Assembly: GCA_937919625.1 (NCBI GenBank)
Contig: CALFRK010000076.1
Coordinates: 1-45,701 of the forward strand
Reading direction: 5' to 3'
Source: an uncultured Ilumatobacter sp.
GTDB lineage: Bacteria > Actinomycetota > Acidimicrobiia > Acidimicrobiales > Ilumatobacteraceae
Length of the DNA stretch: 45,701 nucleotides
Position numbers and translations under genes: made by a program. The notes below the pieces were generated by a model. It was not told where the DNA came from. It saw only the letters and a program-made list of their open reading frames with translations, and ran no database searches. Positions 1 through 8,179 of the stretch are shown here, piece by piece. Numbering within the stretch: the first letter of the stretch is position 1; each line of letters begins with the position of its first letter.

Positions 1-64
1 TCATGCTCGTCTTCGTGCTCGTCTTCGTACTCGTCTTCGTGCTCGTCTTCGTGCTCGTCTTCGT
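1..64. repeat. 12-bp tandem repeat coding HEDE tetrapeptides
   Basis: The unit CTCGTCTTCGTG (plus strand) is repeated about five times with one base change, and continues past the window edge. Being a multiple of three, copy-number change would keep the frame of the minus-strand protein. Confidence 0.85.
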
Positions 65-731
65 GATACGTGGCACTTGCCGCAGGTGCCGCCGCTGCAG
101 GAGCGGTGCTGCCACCGATCGCTGCCGAACTCACATGAGGCACGATTTGGCCACCGACGAACGCGGCCTCGAATGTGACCCGAACGGTGCTGGAGCTGAA
201 CTCGACCTCGACTTCATTCTTGTCGGCACGCTGTTCTGTTTTTGTGAGTGTCCAGATGCCACCGGTGGAGGCGACGGCGTCCATCAAGATCAGCTGTCCG
301 TCGATTACGTCGACCGTGACAACACCGGAATCCCCTACATTGAACGAAGTGAGGTAATCGATGGACGAAGCGGTGTATTCGGTCGCTGCCCACGCCGGTG
401 CGGCCGGTGCTGCAGGGGCTGCGGCTGCGGCAGTTGCGGCGGCGGCAGTTGCGGCTGCGGCTGCGGCTGCGGCTGCGGCTGCGGCTGCGGCTGCGGCTGC
501 AGCCTCTGTCGCTGTCGCTGTCGCCTGCTTGGCCGTCGCGTCGGCGACCAACGCTTCGTCGAGAATGCCTGGAACCTCGACGTCGACGACGGACGCCGGC
601 GGCAGCACGGCCGCCGAAGCGGTCGATTCGGAGGGTCCGCTATCGAGAATCTGGCTGTTGGCGAGGGCGGCGGCGGAACCGGCGCTGAGAACGCCGACCA
701 CTGAGAGCGCCATTGCGATCCTGGGCTTCAT
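3..731 (-). CDS. Exported Ala-rich protein with C-terminal HEDE repeats (partial)
   Basis: The reading frame is open on the minus strand from an ATG at 731 to the window edge, so the C terminus is missing. A GGAG 6 nt upstream supports this ATG; an in-frame ATG at 743 is an alternative. Residues 1-25 form a signal peptide ending in an Ala-x-Ala type site (SAAALA). An Ala/Thr stretch encoded by a GCTGCG-type hexamer repeat follows, then about 95 residues of mixed beta-like sequence with aromatic residues and no family I recognise, then an Ala/Pro linker. The visible end is a tandem tetrapeptide, HEDE, about five copies with one YEDE variant, encoded by a 12-bp DNA repeat. A His/acidic tail of this kind would bind divalent metal or cations (inference). 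It is divergent from the two-component system at 944-3054. Not assigned to a function. Confidence 0.75.
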   Translation of the reverse strand, partial: MKPRIAMALSVVGVLSAGSAAALANSQILDSGPSESTASAAVLPPASVVDVEVPGILDEALVADATAKQATATATEAAAAAAAAAAAAAAAAAATAAAATAAAAAPAAPAAPAWAATEYTASSIDYLTSFNVGDSGVVTVDVIDGQLILMDAVASTGGIWTLTKTEQRADKNEVEVEFSSSTVRVTFEAAFVGGQIVPHVSSAAIGGSTAPAAAAPAASATYHEDEHEDEHEDEYEDEHEDEH

Positions 732-916
732 GTTGTGCTCCATTCGGGTGAGATCTTCTTGGTGAGATTTGGGGGGTTGGTATCGTTGGAGTCGTCAGAT
801 GCGATTCCATGGATGCCACCGTACGAACTCGTTGGCCAGCGGTCGTGCCGTAGATATCCAAGGAATGTCCAAGAACGACCCTCCGATCGGTAGAACGCGG
901 TGCCAACGCCGCATTC

Positions 917-935
917 TGTCGTCCGAACGACGACA
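917..935. promoter_or_regulatory. Inverted repeat just upstream of the response regulator
   Basis: TGTCGTC and GACGACA are perfect 7-bp arms around CGAAC, ending 8 nt before the response-regulator ATG. It could be an autoregulatory operator or a short 5' leader hairpin. No protein is assigned to it. Confidence 0.35.
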
Positions 936-943
936 ATAGAGGC

Positions 944-1669
944 ATGCAAGTCTTGCTCGTCGAGGATGACCCATCGATTGCCAGCTCACTCAGCGATTCT
1001 CTCGTTGGGGCTGGCTTCAGCGTGGTCCACGTGGCTACCGGCCAAGAGGCGATCGATGCCGACCTCGGCGACGTGGTGTTGCTCGACCTCGGCCTGCCCG
1101 ACATGGACGGATACGACGTGTGTCGCGCGATTCGCACCGTGTCCAATGTTCCGATCATCGTGATCACGGCCCGCGGTGAGGAACTCGACCGAGTGCTAGG
1201 GCTCGAGTTGGGCGCCGATGACTACGTTGTCAAGCCGTTCGGATTTCGTGAGCTGGTCGCCCGGATCCGAGCCGTGACCCGTCGGGCCCATGCGGCTGCG
1301 GCCGTGGCCGGTCCCGCCAATGACGACCGCGACGACCGCGACGACAGCGACGACATCGTGATCGTGGGTCCGCTGCGGATCGATCGTCGCACACACCGGG
1401 TCACGCTCGAGGTCGCCGGGGTGGCCGGAGAGCTGGCGCTGACACCGAAGGAGTTCGAGCTGCTGTCATTTCTGGCAGACGACCCGGGCGCCGTACGAAC
1501 CCGCACCGACATCGTCGAACACGTGTGGGATGCGAACTGGTTCGGCCCCACAAAAACGGTCGATGCCCATGTTGCCGGTATTCGCCGCAAGCTGGGCGAC
1601 GCTGGGTGGATTGAAGCTGTGCGCGGGGTCGGGTTCCGGCTCGAGGTCCCCTCGATCGGCACAGAGTGA
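944..1669 (+). CDS. OmpR/PhoB-family two-component response regulator
   Basis: 241 residues. The N-terminal receiver domain (about 1-118) has the acidic pair Asp8-Asp9, phospho-acceptor Asp48 in LLDLGLPDMDG, Thr75 and Lys97 in VVKPF. A charged linker rich in Asp/Arg (about 122-142) leads to a winged-helix DNA-binding domain of the Trans_reg_C type (about 143-235), with the usual LTPKEFELL and GVGFRL motifs. The stop overlaps the GTG start of the sensor kinase (GTGA at 1666-1669), so the two are translationally coupled. The regulated genes are not visible; the divergent HEDE-repeat exported protein and the metal-binding lipoprotein at 4149 are candidate targets by position only. Family assignment is firm, the signal is unknown. 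Confidence 0.95.
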   Translation: MQVLLVEDDPSIASSLSDSLVGAGFSVVHVATGQEAIDADLGDVVLLDLGLPDMDGYDVCRAIRTVSNVPIIVITARGEELDRVLGLELGADDYVVKPFGFRELVARIRAVTRRAHAAAAVAGPANDDRDDRDDSDDIVIVGPLRIDRRTHRVTLEVAGVAGELALTPKEFELLSFLADDPGAVRTRTDIVEHVWDANWFGPTKTVDAHVAGIRRKLGDAGWIEAVRGVGFRLEVPSIGTE

Positions 1670-3054
1670 GAAATCGCCTGCTGCTCGTTTTGGTGGGAGT
1701 CGTCGCCCTCGTGTTGGCGGTGCACGACATTCCGCTCGCAGGTCATCTGGAACGAGTTGAACGTGATCGCCTGGTTACCAGCCTCGAGCGCGACGCTTTC
1801 ATCATGGCGGGCCGGGCCGAGGAAGCGCTCCAAGATGGCACGGCAGCTGACGAGCCGATCTTGCGTTCGATGGTCGCCCGGTACAGCCGCGAGGAGGGGG
1901 TCAGGGTTGCGGTCATCAACTCTGATGGCATCGGCGTCGTCGGATCGGATGCCAATGTGCTTGGGCAGGACTTCACGAATCGTCCGGAGGTTGTCGACGC
2001 GCTCAGTGGTGCGCCGAAAACCGGCCAGCGCCCTTCGACAACACTCGGCGAGGACCTGTTCTTCGTGGCGGTACCGGTGCTTTCCGGCGATCATGTCGTC
2101 GGTGTGGTGCGACTCACTGCACCCGAGCGCGTCGTGGCTGGTCGGGCCGCCGGCAAGGTGCGCGGGCTGTTGGCGGTCGGGTTGATCTCGTTGGCGATCG
2201 CTGTTGCCGTGGCGGCACTGTTCGCCCGCAGCATCACCCGGCCGATCAATCGGCTTCAGAAGGCGACGAATCAGTTGGCAGCCGGCGACCTCGATACCCG
2301 CGCCGACGACACCGATGGGCCACCCGAGATTCGTTCGCTGGCCGGCTCGTTCAACTCTATGGCCGGCCGGCTGGGCCAGCTCGTCGATCGCCAGCGGGCG
2401 TTCGCCGGAACTGCGTCGCACCAGCTCAGGACGCCGCTAACGGCGCTTCGGCTGCGACTCGAGCAACTAGCGATGCAGGTCGAAGGCGAGTCAGAGGTCG
2501 GCGAGACAGTCGAAGCCGCCCTATTCGAGACCGATCGGCTACACCGCATGATCGAGGGTTTGTTGGCGCTGAGTCGGGCCGAAGATGCCGCTGTCGGCCC
2601 GATCGAGGTCGATCTCGGTGGCTTGGTTCGCGACCGCGCCGCTCACTGGGTCCCGCTCGCCGACGAGCGGTCGGTCGAAATTGTCGTCGATGTGCCGGAC
2701 CGGGTCACCGTGCTGGCCGTCGCCGGTGCCGTCGAGCAGATCATCGACAATCTCGTCGATAACGCCCTCGAGGTTTCGCCAGCCGGCTCGATGCTGCAAC
2801 TGCAGGTCAACGCCGGAACTCACGTCGCCGAGTTGCACGTGATCGACGAGGGCCCTGGTATGTCAGTAGCCGAGCGAGCCGTGGCGTTCGACCGGTTCTG
2901 GCGCGGCGAAGCGTCGGCGCCTGGCGGTTCGGGACTGGGATTGGCGATCGTGCATCAGTTGGTCGCCGCCGGTGACGGCACCGCCGAGTTGCGGCCGTCG
3001 CCGTCGGGTGGAGTCGACGCCGTTGTGCGATTCAGAACGCTCGCCGACAGCTGA
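1666..3054 (+). CDS. HAMP-containing sensor histidine kinase
   Basis: 462 residues, GTG start inside the response-regulator stop codon. Order of parts: a first membrane helix (about 3-18), an extracytoplasmic sensor region (about 20-150) with a Cache-like look (SDGIGVVGSD), a second helix (about 163-187), HAMP (about 188-240), the dimerisation/phospho-acceptor domain with His252 in ASHQLRTPL, and an ATPase domain with N box (NLVDNALEV), G1 box (DEGPGMS) and G2 box (GGSGLGLAI). All catalytic boxes are intact. It would autophosphorylate at the membrane and pass phosphate to Asp48 of the upstream regulator. The ligand cannot be read from the sequence. Confidence 0.95.
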   Translation: MRNRLLLVLVGVVALVLAVHDIPLAGHLERVERDRLVTSLERDAFIMAGRAEEALQDGTAADEPILRSMVARYSREEGVRVAVINSDGIGVVGSDANVLGQDFTNRPEVVDALSGAPKTGQRPSTTLGEDLFFVAVPVLSGDHVVGVVRLTAPERVVAGRAAGKVRGLLAVGLISLAIAVAVAALFARSITRPINRLQKATNQLAAGDLDTRADDTDGPPEIRSLAGSFNSMAGRLGQLVDRQRAFAGTASHQLRTPLTALRLRLEQLAMQVEGESEVGETVEAALFETDRLHRMIEGLLALSRAEDAAVGPIEVDLGGLVRDRAAHWVPLADERSVEIVVDVPDRVTVLAVAGAVEQIIDNLVDNALEVSPAGSMLQLQVNAGTHVAELHVIDEGPGMSVAERAVAFDRFWRGEASAPGGSGLGLAIVHQLVAAGDGTAELRPSPSGGVDAVVRFRTLADS

Positions 3055-3063
3055 TTGGGCGGT

Positions 3064-4083
3064 TCAGATCGCCTTGATGCCTTCCATGACGGCATTCCAA
3101 CGTTCGAGGTCTGTCTTGTACGGGGCATGCAACGAGATCCGGCTGATGGCGTCTGCATAACGGCGGCCCAGTTCCGGCGCGATGTCTTGCGGAGATCCAA
3201 CGACGGCGAAGGTGTTGAGGATCTCGTCATCGATCAAACCGCCCATCTCAACCCACTTGCCCTGCTTGGAGAGCGCGTTGAGCTCGTCTTGGAGGCCTCC
3301 CCATCCGTGGATCTCGAGCACCTTGCGGTAGGCCGGCGTCGAGCCGTAGAAGGCGATCTGCTGGCGAGTCGCGGTCTGTGCTTTCTCGATCTCCTCATCG
3401 TTGTTGCCCGTGACGACAAATGACGGACCCACGACCTCGAAGCCATGCATCGCCTTGCCGGCCTTGGCGCGACCCCGCTCGAGCGCCGGGATCGTGACCT
3501 CACGCAGATACTTCTCAGTCGTGAAGCCATGACAAAAGAATCCGTCACATACCTCGCCGGCAACCTCGGTCATGAGTTCGCCGACACCGGCCAGGAAGAT
3601 CTTCGGGGTCCCGAACCCATCGAGCTCAGCGGAATCGGGCGCGAAGAACGGAGTCATCAGCGTGTGCTTGTAGAACTCGCCTCGAAACCGCAGCGGCGTT
3701 CCGGTTTCCCATGTGTTCCAAATCGCACGGACCGCCAGGATCATCTCGCGCATGCGCGCAGCTGGGCGGCTCCACTGCATAGAGAAGCGTTTGGTGATGT
3801 GGGGTCTGATCTGGCTGCCAAGGCCGAGCACAAAACGGCCCTGCGTCAACGCCTGCATGTCCCAGCCGATATTCGCCAACAGCATCGGGTTGCGGGCAAA
3901 CGCGACCGCGATCGATGTACCGAGCTCGATTTGTGATGTACTGCCGGCTGCTGCGGCGAGCGGCAGGAACGGATCGTGGGAGGTTTCCGCGGTCCAGGCG
4001 CCCGAGTAGCCGGCCGCCTCAAGGCCGGCCGCGGATTGTGCGGCGTTGGTGATAGAGCCAGAGAGAGAGCCGTCTACCTTCAT
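3064..4083 (-). CDS. LLM-class F420-dependent oxidoreductase (TIGR03617-like)
   Basis: 339 residues with the bacterial luciferase-like monooxygenase fold: the N-terminal SGAWTAETSHDPFLPL stretch, the strand ELGTSIAVAFARNP and the RFVLGLGSQIRPHITKRF segment that forms part of the cofactor cleft. These features match the F420-dependent subgroup annotated as TIGR03617 in actinobacteria. Such enzymes move hydride between F420 and small organic substrates; the substrate here is unknown. It is convergent with the sensor kinase and divergent from the lipoprotein at 4149. A clear paralogue lies at 42880-43938 with the same overall motif order. Confidence 0.88.
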   Translation of the reverse strand: MKVDGSLSGSITNAAQSAAGLEAAGYSGAWTAETSHDPFLPLAAAAGSTSQIELGTSIAVAFARNPMLLANIGWDMQALTQGRFVLGLGSQIRPHITKRFSMQWSRPAARMREMILAVRAIWNTWETGTPLRFRGEFYKHTLMTPFFAPDSAELDGFGTPKIFLAGVGELMTEVAGEVCDGFFCHGFTTEKYLREVTIPALERGRAKAGKAMHGFEVVGPSFVVTGNNDEEIEKAQTATRQQIAFYGSTPAYRKVLEIHGWGGLQDELNALSKQGKWVEMGGLIDDEILNTFAVVGSPQDIAPELGRRYADAISRISLHAPYKTDLERWNAVMEGIKAI

Positions 4084-4148
4084 GGTTTGGCACGGTAGCC
4101 ACGGTGACGGGTCGTGCTCACATCGGGCACTGCCGCCATACTTGCGGC

Positions 4149-5189
4149 GTGCGAATCCGGCAATCTGCGAGCCTCGTCGCCAGCGCGGTTTTGATCTTCG
4201 CCATCACAGCATGCAATGGCACCGAACGCGCCGCCGGCGACGTCTATGGCTGTGCGCAAGGTCCTCCGATTGCCGGCCGGCCATTGCGGATCGCAACCAC
4301 CGTCGCGCCAATCACCAGTATTGTTTCTGCCATCGCCGGAGCAGCCGGTGCCGAGGTTGTCGGGGTAGTGCCCGAGGGGCACAACAGCCACACCTTCGAG
4401 CCGTCGCCCAGCGCAGCCGCCGCACTCGAGGCCGCCGACATAGTTTTCCTCAACGGCCTGTCACTGGAAGAACCAACGCGCGAGCTGGCGTTGGCGAATC
4501 TCGGCGAAGGCGGCGAGATCTGTGAACTGGGTACGACGGTGTTGCCGGAACAGGAATACATCTACGATTTCTCGTTCCCTGAAGAGGGCGGAAAGCCAAA
4601 CCCGCACCTCTGGACGAACCCGCCGATGGCGATCCAGTACGGCGAGTTGATCCGCGACGTGTTGGTTGCCCGCGACCCCGATCATGCTGAGCAGTATCGC
4701 GCCAGCTTCGAATCATTTCGGGCGCAGGTCGACCAACTTGATTGGGCAATTCGCGCTGCTACGGCCAGCGTTTCGAGGGATCAGCGGCTACTGCTGACAT
4801 ACCACGATGCCTATGCCTACTTCGGCCGTGAATATGGCTGGACCGTGTTGGGTGCAGTCCAACCGTCGTCGTTCGACGAGCCGACACCGCGTGATGTGGC
4901 CAATCTGATTGGACAAGTCGAGCAGAGCGGGGTCGGTGTGATATTCGGGAGTGAGGTTTTTCCCTCACCTGTGCTGCGTCAAATCGCGTCGGAGACAGGG
5001 ATCGAGTACGTCGACAACCTGCGTGACGACGATTTGCCCGGCGAGCCGGGCCGGCCCGAGCACTCTTGGTTGGAGCTGATGCGTTCCAACTATGTCACGA
5101 TCGTGCAGGCACTCGGAGGTGACGCCACATTATTGCGGTCGCTGAATCTGGACTCGGTGATTGTGGACGCCGCCTACTATCCGCAGTAG
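4149..5189 (+). CDS. Zinc/manganese-type ABC transporter substrate-binding lipoprotein
   Basis: The frame is open from a GTG at 4104, but the GTG at 4149 gives a proper lipoprotein signal: basic VRIRQ, hydrophobic core and lipobox ITAC. About 346 residues. The mature part resembles cluster 9 (ZnuA/TroA) metal-binding proteins: GHNSHTFEPSPS and PHLWTNP carry metal-ligand histidines, TYHDAYAYFGREYGW is the conserved inter-lobe His motif, and a conserved acidic residue occurs in IFGSEVFPSP. It would capture Zn2+ or Mn2+ outside the membrane. No permease or ATPase gene is adjacent, so the rest of the transporter is elsewhere or this is an orphan receptor. Metal identity is not determined by the sequence. 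Confidence 0.88.
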   Translation: MRIRQSASLVASAVLIFAITACNGTERAAGDVYGCAQGPPIAGRPLRIATTVAPITSIVSAIAGAAGAEVVGVVPEGHNSHTFEPSPSAAAALEAADIVFLNGLSLEEPTRELALANLGEGGEICELGTTVLPEQEYIYDFSFPEEGGKPNPHLWTNPPMAIQYGELIRDVLVARDPDHAEQYRASFESFRAQVDQLDWAIRAATASVSRDQRLLLTYHDAYAYFGREYGWTVLGAVQPSSFDEPTPRDVANLIGQVEQSGVGVIFGSEVFPSPVLRQIASETGIEYVDNLRDDDLPGEPGRPEHSWLELMRSNYVTIVQALGGDATLLRSLNLDSVIVDAAYYPQ

Positions 5190-5201
5190 CGCGAGCGTTC
5201 G

Positions 5202-6086
5202 TCAGCCTTGATCGCGCAGGTACTCTTCGAGCTCGGCAGCGAGCTCGTCGCCGCTGCGCATCTCGAGCAAAGGGCCACCGTTTTCGACCGAAACCTCGTT
5301 GTCAGAGCTGTCGTACAACTGCTCGAGTTGTTCGATCATCTTTGCATGGTCCTGATTGCCTGCAATCAACGAATCGATGCGGAGACTCTGTGCGATGACG
5401 TCGCTGCGCAGCTGTGCGGCGTCGATCACGATGCCGGTGGCCTCTCGCAACCCCTCGAGCAGCGCCATGCTGGCTGCCGGGTAGGCCATCGCCGAGACAT
5501 AGTGCGGGACCTGGGCCCAGATGCCGAGCGACGGAATCCCTCGTTCGTGGAAGTCTTGCTCGAGCGAGGCTGCAACACCTGCCGGAACATCGATCGAGCT
5601 GCGCAGGAAGTGCACCTTTGACAACACGTCCTGACTCGGGCTGCTGACCGATAGGCGCGCCGGACGGGAGTGTGGCGTGGCGAATGGGTATGCGCCGAGG
5701 TGAGCCATCTGGCGAATGCCGAGTTCGGCGGCGAGCTCTCCGATCGTGCGGGTAAACCGATGCCATGCCATGTCCGGCTCGGGACCCGTGAGCAGCACGA
5801 TGTCTCGCCCGGTCTGGTCGTGCCCGGCTGCGAGCGTGATGCGCTCCCAGTTGAGTACGGAGTTGAGGCCCTCGCGAAGCTCCATTGTTGGTCGTCGAGC
5901 TCGGAAGTCGATGAACAGATCATCGTCGAGATAGGCGATCGGAGTGGCCCCTGATTCGTTCTCGATCGCTTCGACCGCAGCGTACGCGGCACCGCCGGCG
6001 TCGATCCAGCCGCTGAGCATGACGACCATGACCGGATCGGTCAGTTCTGGCCGGGTGGCCAGCCAATGCAGGCATTCATCGCTCAC
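5202..6086 (-). CDS. PAC2 family protein
   Basis: 294 residues. The N-terminal VMVVMLSGWIDAGGAA, the central DIVLLTGPEPDMAWHRF and the APY-type segment GAYPFATPHSRPA are typical of the PAC2 family, related to eukaryotic proteasome-assembly chaperones. Actinobacteria with proteasomes encode such proteins, but no proteasome gene is nearby and the molecular role is not established. The C-terminal third is acidic and helical (EQLEQLYDSSDNE to the end). It is convergent with the lipoprotein gene 12 nt away and divergent from the thioredoxin-like gene. Confidence 0.88.
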   Translation of the reverse strand: MSDECLHWLATRPELTDPVMVVMLSGWIDAGGAAYAAVEAIENESGATPIAYLDDDLFIDFRARRPTMELREGLNSVLNWERITLAAGHDQTGRDIVLLTGPEPDMAWHRFTRTIGELAAELGIRQMAHLGAYPFATPHSRPARLSVSSPSQDVLSKVHFLRSSIDVPAGVAASLEQDFHERGIPSLGIWAQVPHYVSAMAYPAASMALLEGLREATGIVIDAAQLRSDVIAQSLRIDSLIAGNQDHAKMIEQLEQLYDSSDNEVSVENGGPLLEMRSGDELAAELEEYLRDQG

Positions 6087-6136
6087 GTTGGCAGGGTACC
6101 CGGAACGTGATGGCGCGGCGCCGGTAGGGTTTTCGT

Positions 6137-6841
6137 ATGACCACCGATGTCACCGACGCAACCTTCCAGACCGACGTGATCGAGCGTTCGGCAACGATGG
6201 TGGTGGTGGTCGACTTGTGGGCGCCGTGGTGCGGCCCGTGCAAGACGCTGAGTCCGATCCTCGAAAAGGTCGTCGCCGAGACCGATGGCAAGGCGGTGCT
6301 GGTCAAGGTCGACATCGACCAGAATCCGGGCATTGCTCAGGCGTTTCGTGTGCAGTCGATTCCGATGGTGGTCGGCTTCGTCGCCGGGCAACCCGCCGAT
6401 GCGTTTATGGGCGCTCAGGGCGAACACGAGGTTCGTGAGTTTTTGCAGCGCTTGTTGCCTGGCCCGCAAGAGACACTGCTCGACAGCCTGATCACCGCCG
6501 GCGACGAGGCGTCGTTGCGGCAGGCGCTGGAGATCGATCCGGCCAACGAGGAGGCGATCGTTGCCCTCGGCGAGTTGCTGGTCGCCAGAGGTGATACCGA
6601 AGAGGTTCTGGCGCTGGTTTCACGGATCCCCGAGACCGAGCGCACGCGTCACCTGGCGGCGATGGCCCGGCTCGGTACCGAACCCGACGACGACCACGAC
6701 GCCGCCCTCACGTCTCTCCTCGATCAGGTCAAGCACGATGACGATGCGCGACAGCAGTTCATCGACATTCTCGAAATGATGGGCCCGCTCGATCCGCGTA
6801 CGGCCCAGTACCGCAAGCTGCTGACCGCTCGTCTGTTCTGA
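6137..6841 (+). CDS. Thioredoxin domain-TPR protein (CnoX/YbbN-like)
   Basis: 234 residues. Residues 1-110 are a thioredoxin fold with the active site WCGPCK (Cys32, Cys35) and the cis-Pro segment SIPMVV. The C-terminal half (about 118-234) consists of helical tetratricopeptide-like repeats such as EIDPANEEAIVALGELLVARGDTEEVL. This is the layout of the co-chaperone/redox protein CnoX (YbbN). Many CnoX proteins lack the redox cysteines, but here both are present, so disulfide exchange is possible. Cytoplasmic, with no signal peptide. The DUF427-thioredoxin fusion at 44909 is a separate second thioredoxin. Confidence 0.9.
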   Translation: MTTDVTDATFQTDVIERSATMVVVVDLWAPWCGPCKTLSPILEKVVAETDGKAVLVKVDIDQNPGIAQAFRVQSIPMVVGFVAGQPADAFMGAQGEHEVREFLQRLLPGPQETLLDSLITAGDEASLRQALEIDPANEEAIVALGELLVARGDTEEVLALVSRIPETERTRHLAAMARLGTEPDDDHDAALTSLLDQVKHDDDARQQFIDILEMMGPLDPRTAQYRKLLTARLF

Positions 6842-6912
6842 TTCCCGGACGATTTAGAATGGGAGTGACCGAACGCCGCTAAACTGGCGGCTCCGACTTC
6901 CTCCGATGTCGA

Positions 6913-6930
6913 GTGCGCACTTGTGCGCAC
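6913..6930. promoter_or_regulatory. Two copies of the palindrome GTGCGCAC upstream of comEA
   Basis: GTGCGCAC TT GTGCGCAC: each 8-mer is its own reverse complement, so the 18 bp form a direct repeat and an inverted repeat at once. It lies 18 bp before the comEA ATG and 8 bp before its GGAGG. It could be an operator for a dimeric regulator or a hairpin that hides the translation start. Confidence 0.4.
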
Positions 6931-6948
6931 CATCCACGGAGGCCGTCG

Positions 6949-7662
6949 ATGTCCGGATCCTCAGATCTTCCCCCGCGTCCCGCACCGCCGCGCCGCTTCG
7001 GTGATGTCGCCGGCGCCTGGTTGGCCTGGTTAGGCCTGAGTCGATTGATCGCCGCTGCGACCTGCACCATCATTATTGGCGCGGGAGCATTCTGGTTGGT
7101 TCGATCGCCAGTTCCGCCGGCCGAGGCCCGGCTGCCGTTCGTGTCGCCCTCAAACGCTGGATCCGTGGCGACCCTACCGCCGCCGGCCGGTCAACCAGGC
7201 CCCGAGGATGCCGAGCGGATCGAACGGGTCGTGGTCCACGTCGCAGGGGCCGTCAGGTCGGCCGGTGTCTACGAACTCGACCATGGCGATCGTGTTCACG
7301 ATGCGGTGTCGGCGGCTGGTGGCGCGGCCGCCGATGCCGACCTCGAGGGGCTCAACCTCGCCGCTCCTCTCGTTGACGGCGGTCGGATATATGTGCCGGT
7401 GACCGGAGAAGTCGATCCGGCCACGGTGCCGTCCGAGGCGCCCAGCGCTGGGGTCGATGGGGGGCCGGTTGGGCCGATCGACCTCAACCGGGCCACCGCC
7501 GGTCAACTTGAAACATTGCCAGGGGTTGGGTCGGCCACGGCGGCAGCGATCATCGGCGATCGCGACCGCAATGGCCCATTCGCCTCGGTTGATGACCTCG
7601 ATCGTGTGCCCGGCATCGGTCCGGCCAAGCTGGCGGCCTTGCGTGATTTGGTGTCAGTGTGA
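6949..7662 (+). CDS. comEA: ComEA-family DNA-binding competence protein
   Basis: 237 residues from the ATG at 6949, chosen because GGAGG sits 7 nt upstream; an in-frame upstream start at 6913 falls inside a palindrome. Layout: short Pro-rich cytoplasmic tail, one membrane helix (about 22-48), a linker, an SLBB domain (VVVHVAGAVRSAGVYEL onward) and a C-terminal pair of helix-hairpin-helix motifs (LETLPGVGSATAAAII and LDRVPGIGPAKLAALR). This is the standard ComEA arrangement: a membrane-anchored double-stranded DNA receptor for uptake. The comEC-type channel gene follows at 8180 with only a small opposite-strand gene between them. Confidence 0.92.
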   Translation: MSGSSDLPPRPAPPRRFGDVAGAWLAWLGLSRLIAAATCTIIIGAGAFWLVRSPVPPAEARLPFVSPSNAGSVATLPPPAGQPGPEDAERIERVVVHVAGAVRSAGVYELDHGDRVHDAVSAAGGAAADADLEGLNLAAPLVDGGRIYVPVTGEVDPATVPSEAPSAGVDGGPVGPIDLNRATAGQLETLPGVGSATAAAIIGDRDRNGPFASVDDLDRVPGIGPAKLAALRDLVSV

Positions 7663-7677
7663 GCAAGGCGCGCTCGT

Positions 7678-8037
7678 TCAGAGGATCAGGGATTCGCCGA
7701 GTACCGACGTGGCCGCTACGAGGGCGGCGATCGCCCCCATCACCACGCCGATCGTCATCCAGGTCAGCTCGCGCGAATAGTCGCGCCACGAAGCAATCGG
7801 ACGCTTGGTGGCACGCCGCGAGGCGATCAGGCCCAGCAGCAGCCACAACGGGATGCTCGCAACGATTGCCAGCGGATATCGGGCTTCGTCGGCTAGCGGT
7901 GCGCCGGCAGCCAGCAGACCAGGGGCAGCCGAGACACCGGCGAGCAGGCCGATCAATCCGCTCGAACGACCATCGCCGACACGAAGTGCGATCATCGAGA
8001 TGGCGCCCAGCAGCGCCATTGGTGTCACACCCAACAA
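7678..8037 (-). CDS. Small multi-span membrane protein, unknown function
   Basis: 119 residues from a TTG at 8037 (an ATG gives MALLGAISMI at 8019). Hydrophobic segments lie near residues 5-20, 23-45, 57-70 and 91-115, with a basic loop ASRRATKRPIASWRDY between the last two, consistent with four helices. The same frame stays open upstream to a stop near 8158 and reads like protein (GPKWYRTRIRVFGPLLG), but holds no ATG or GTG before the TTG pair, only ATT/ATC. The true start may therefore be non-standard and overlap the comEC leader region. No family recognised. It sits on the opposite strand between comEA and comEC. Confidence 0.6.
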   Translation of the reverse strand: MLGVTPMALLGAISMIALRVGDGRSSGLIGLLAGVSAAPGLLAAGAPLADEARYPLAIVASIPLWLLLGLIASRRATKRPIASWRDYSRELTWMTIGVVMGAIAALVAATSVLGESLIL

Positions 8038-8179
8038 CGGACCAAAAACGCGGATGCGCGTGCGATACCACTTTGGCCCGGCAATGAGCGGTCCATACGG
8101 TGTGGCCGGGCGCGGCCCGGGCTGGTCGTGGCGGCTGACGGTTTCGATTCGACGAGCCTACGGCGGCGTACCCGAAGCG

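Noticed and set aside
361-765. Plus-strand poly-Ala frame
   Set aside because: It is the shadow of the minus-strand Ala-rich exported protein; the minus frame has a signal peptide and a ribosome-binding site.
1222-2421. 399-residue minus-strand frame across the two-component system
   Set aside because: Antisense to two clear domain-complete genes, with low-complexity Arg/Ser sequence and no motif.
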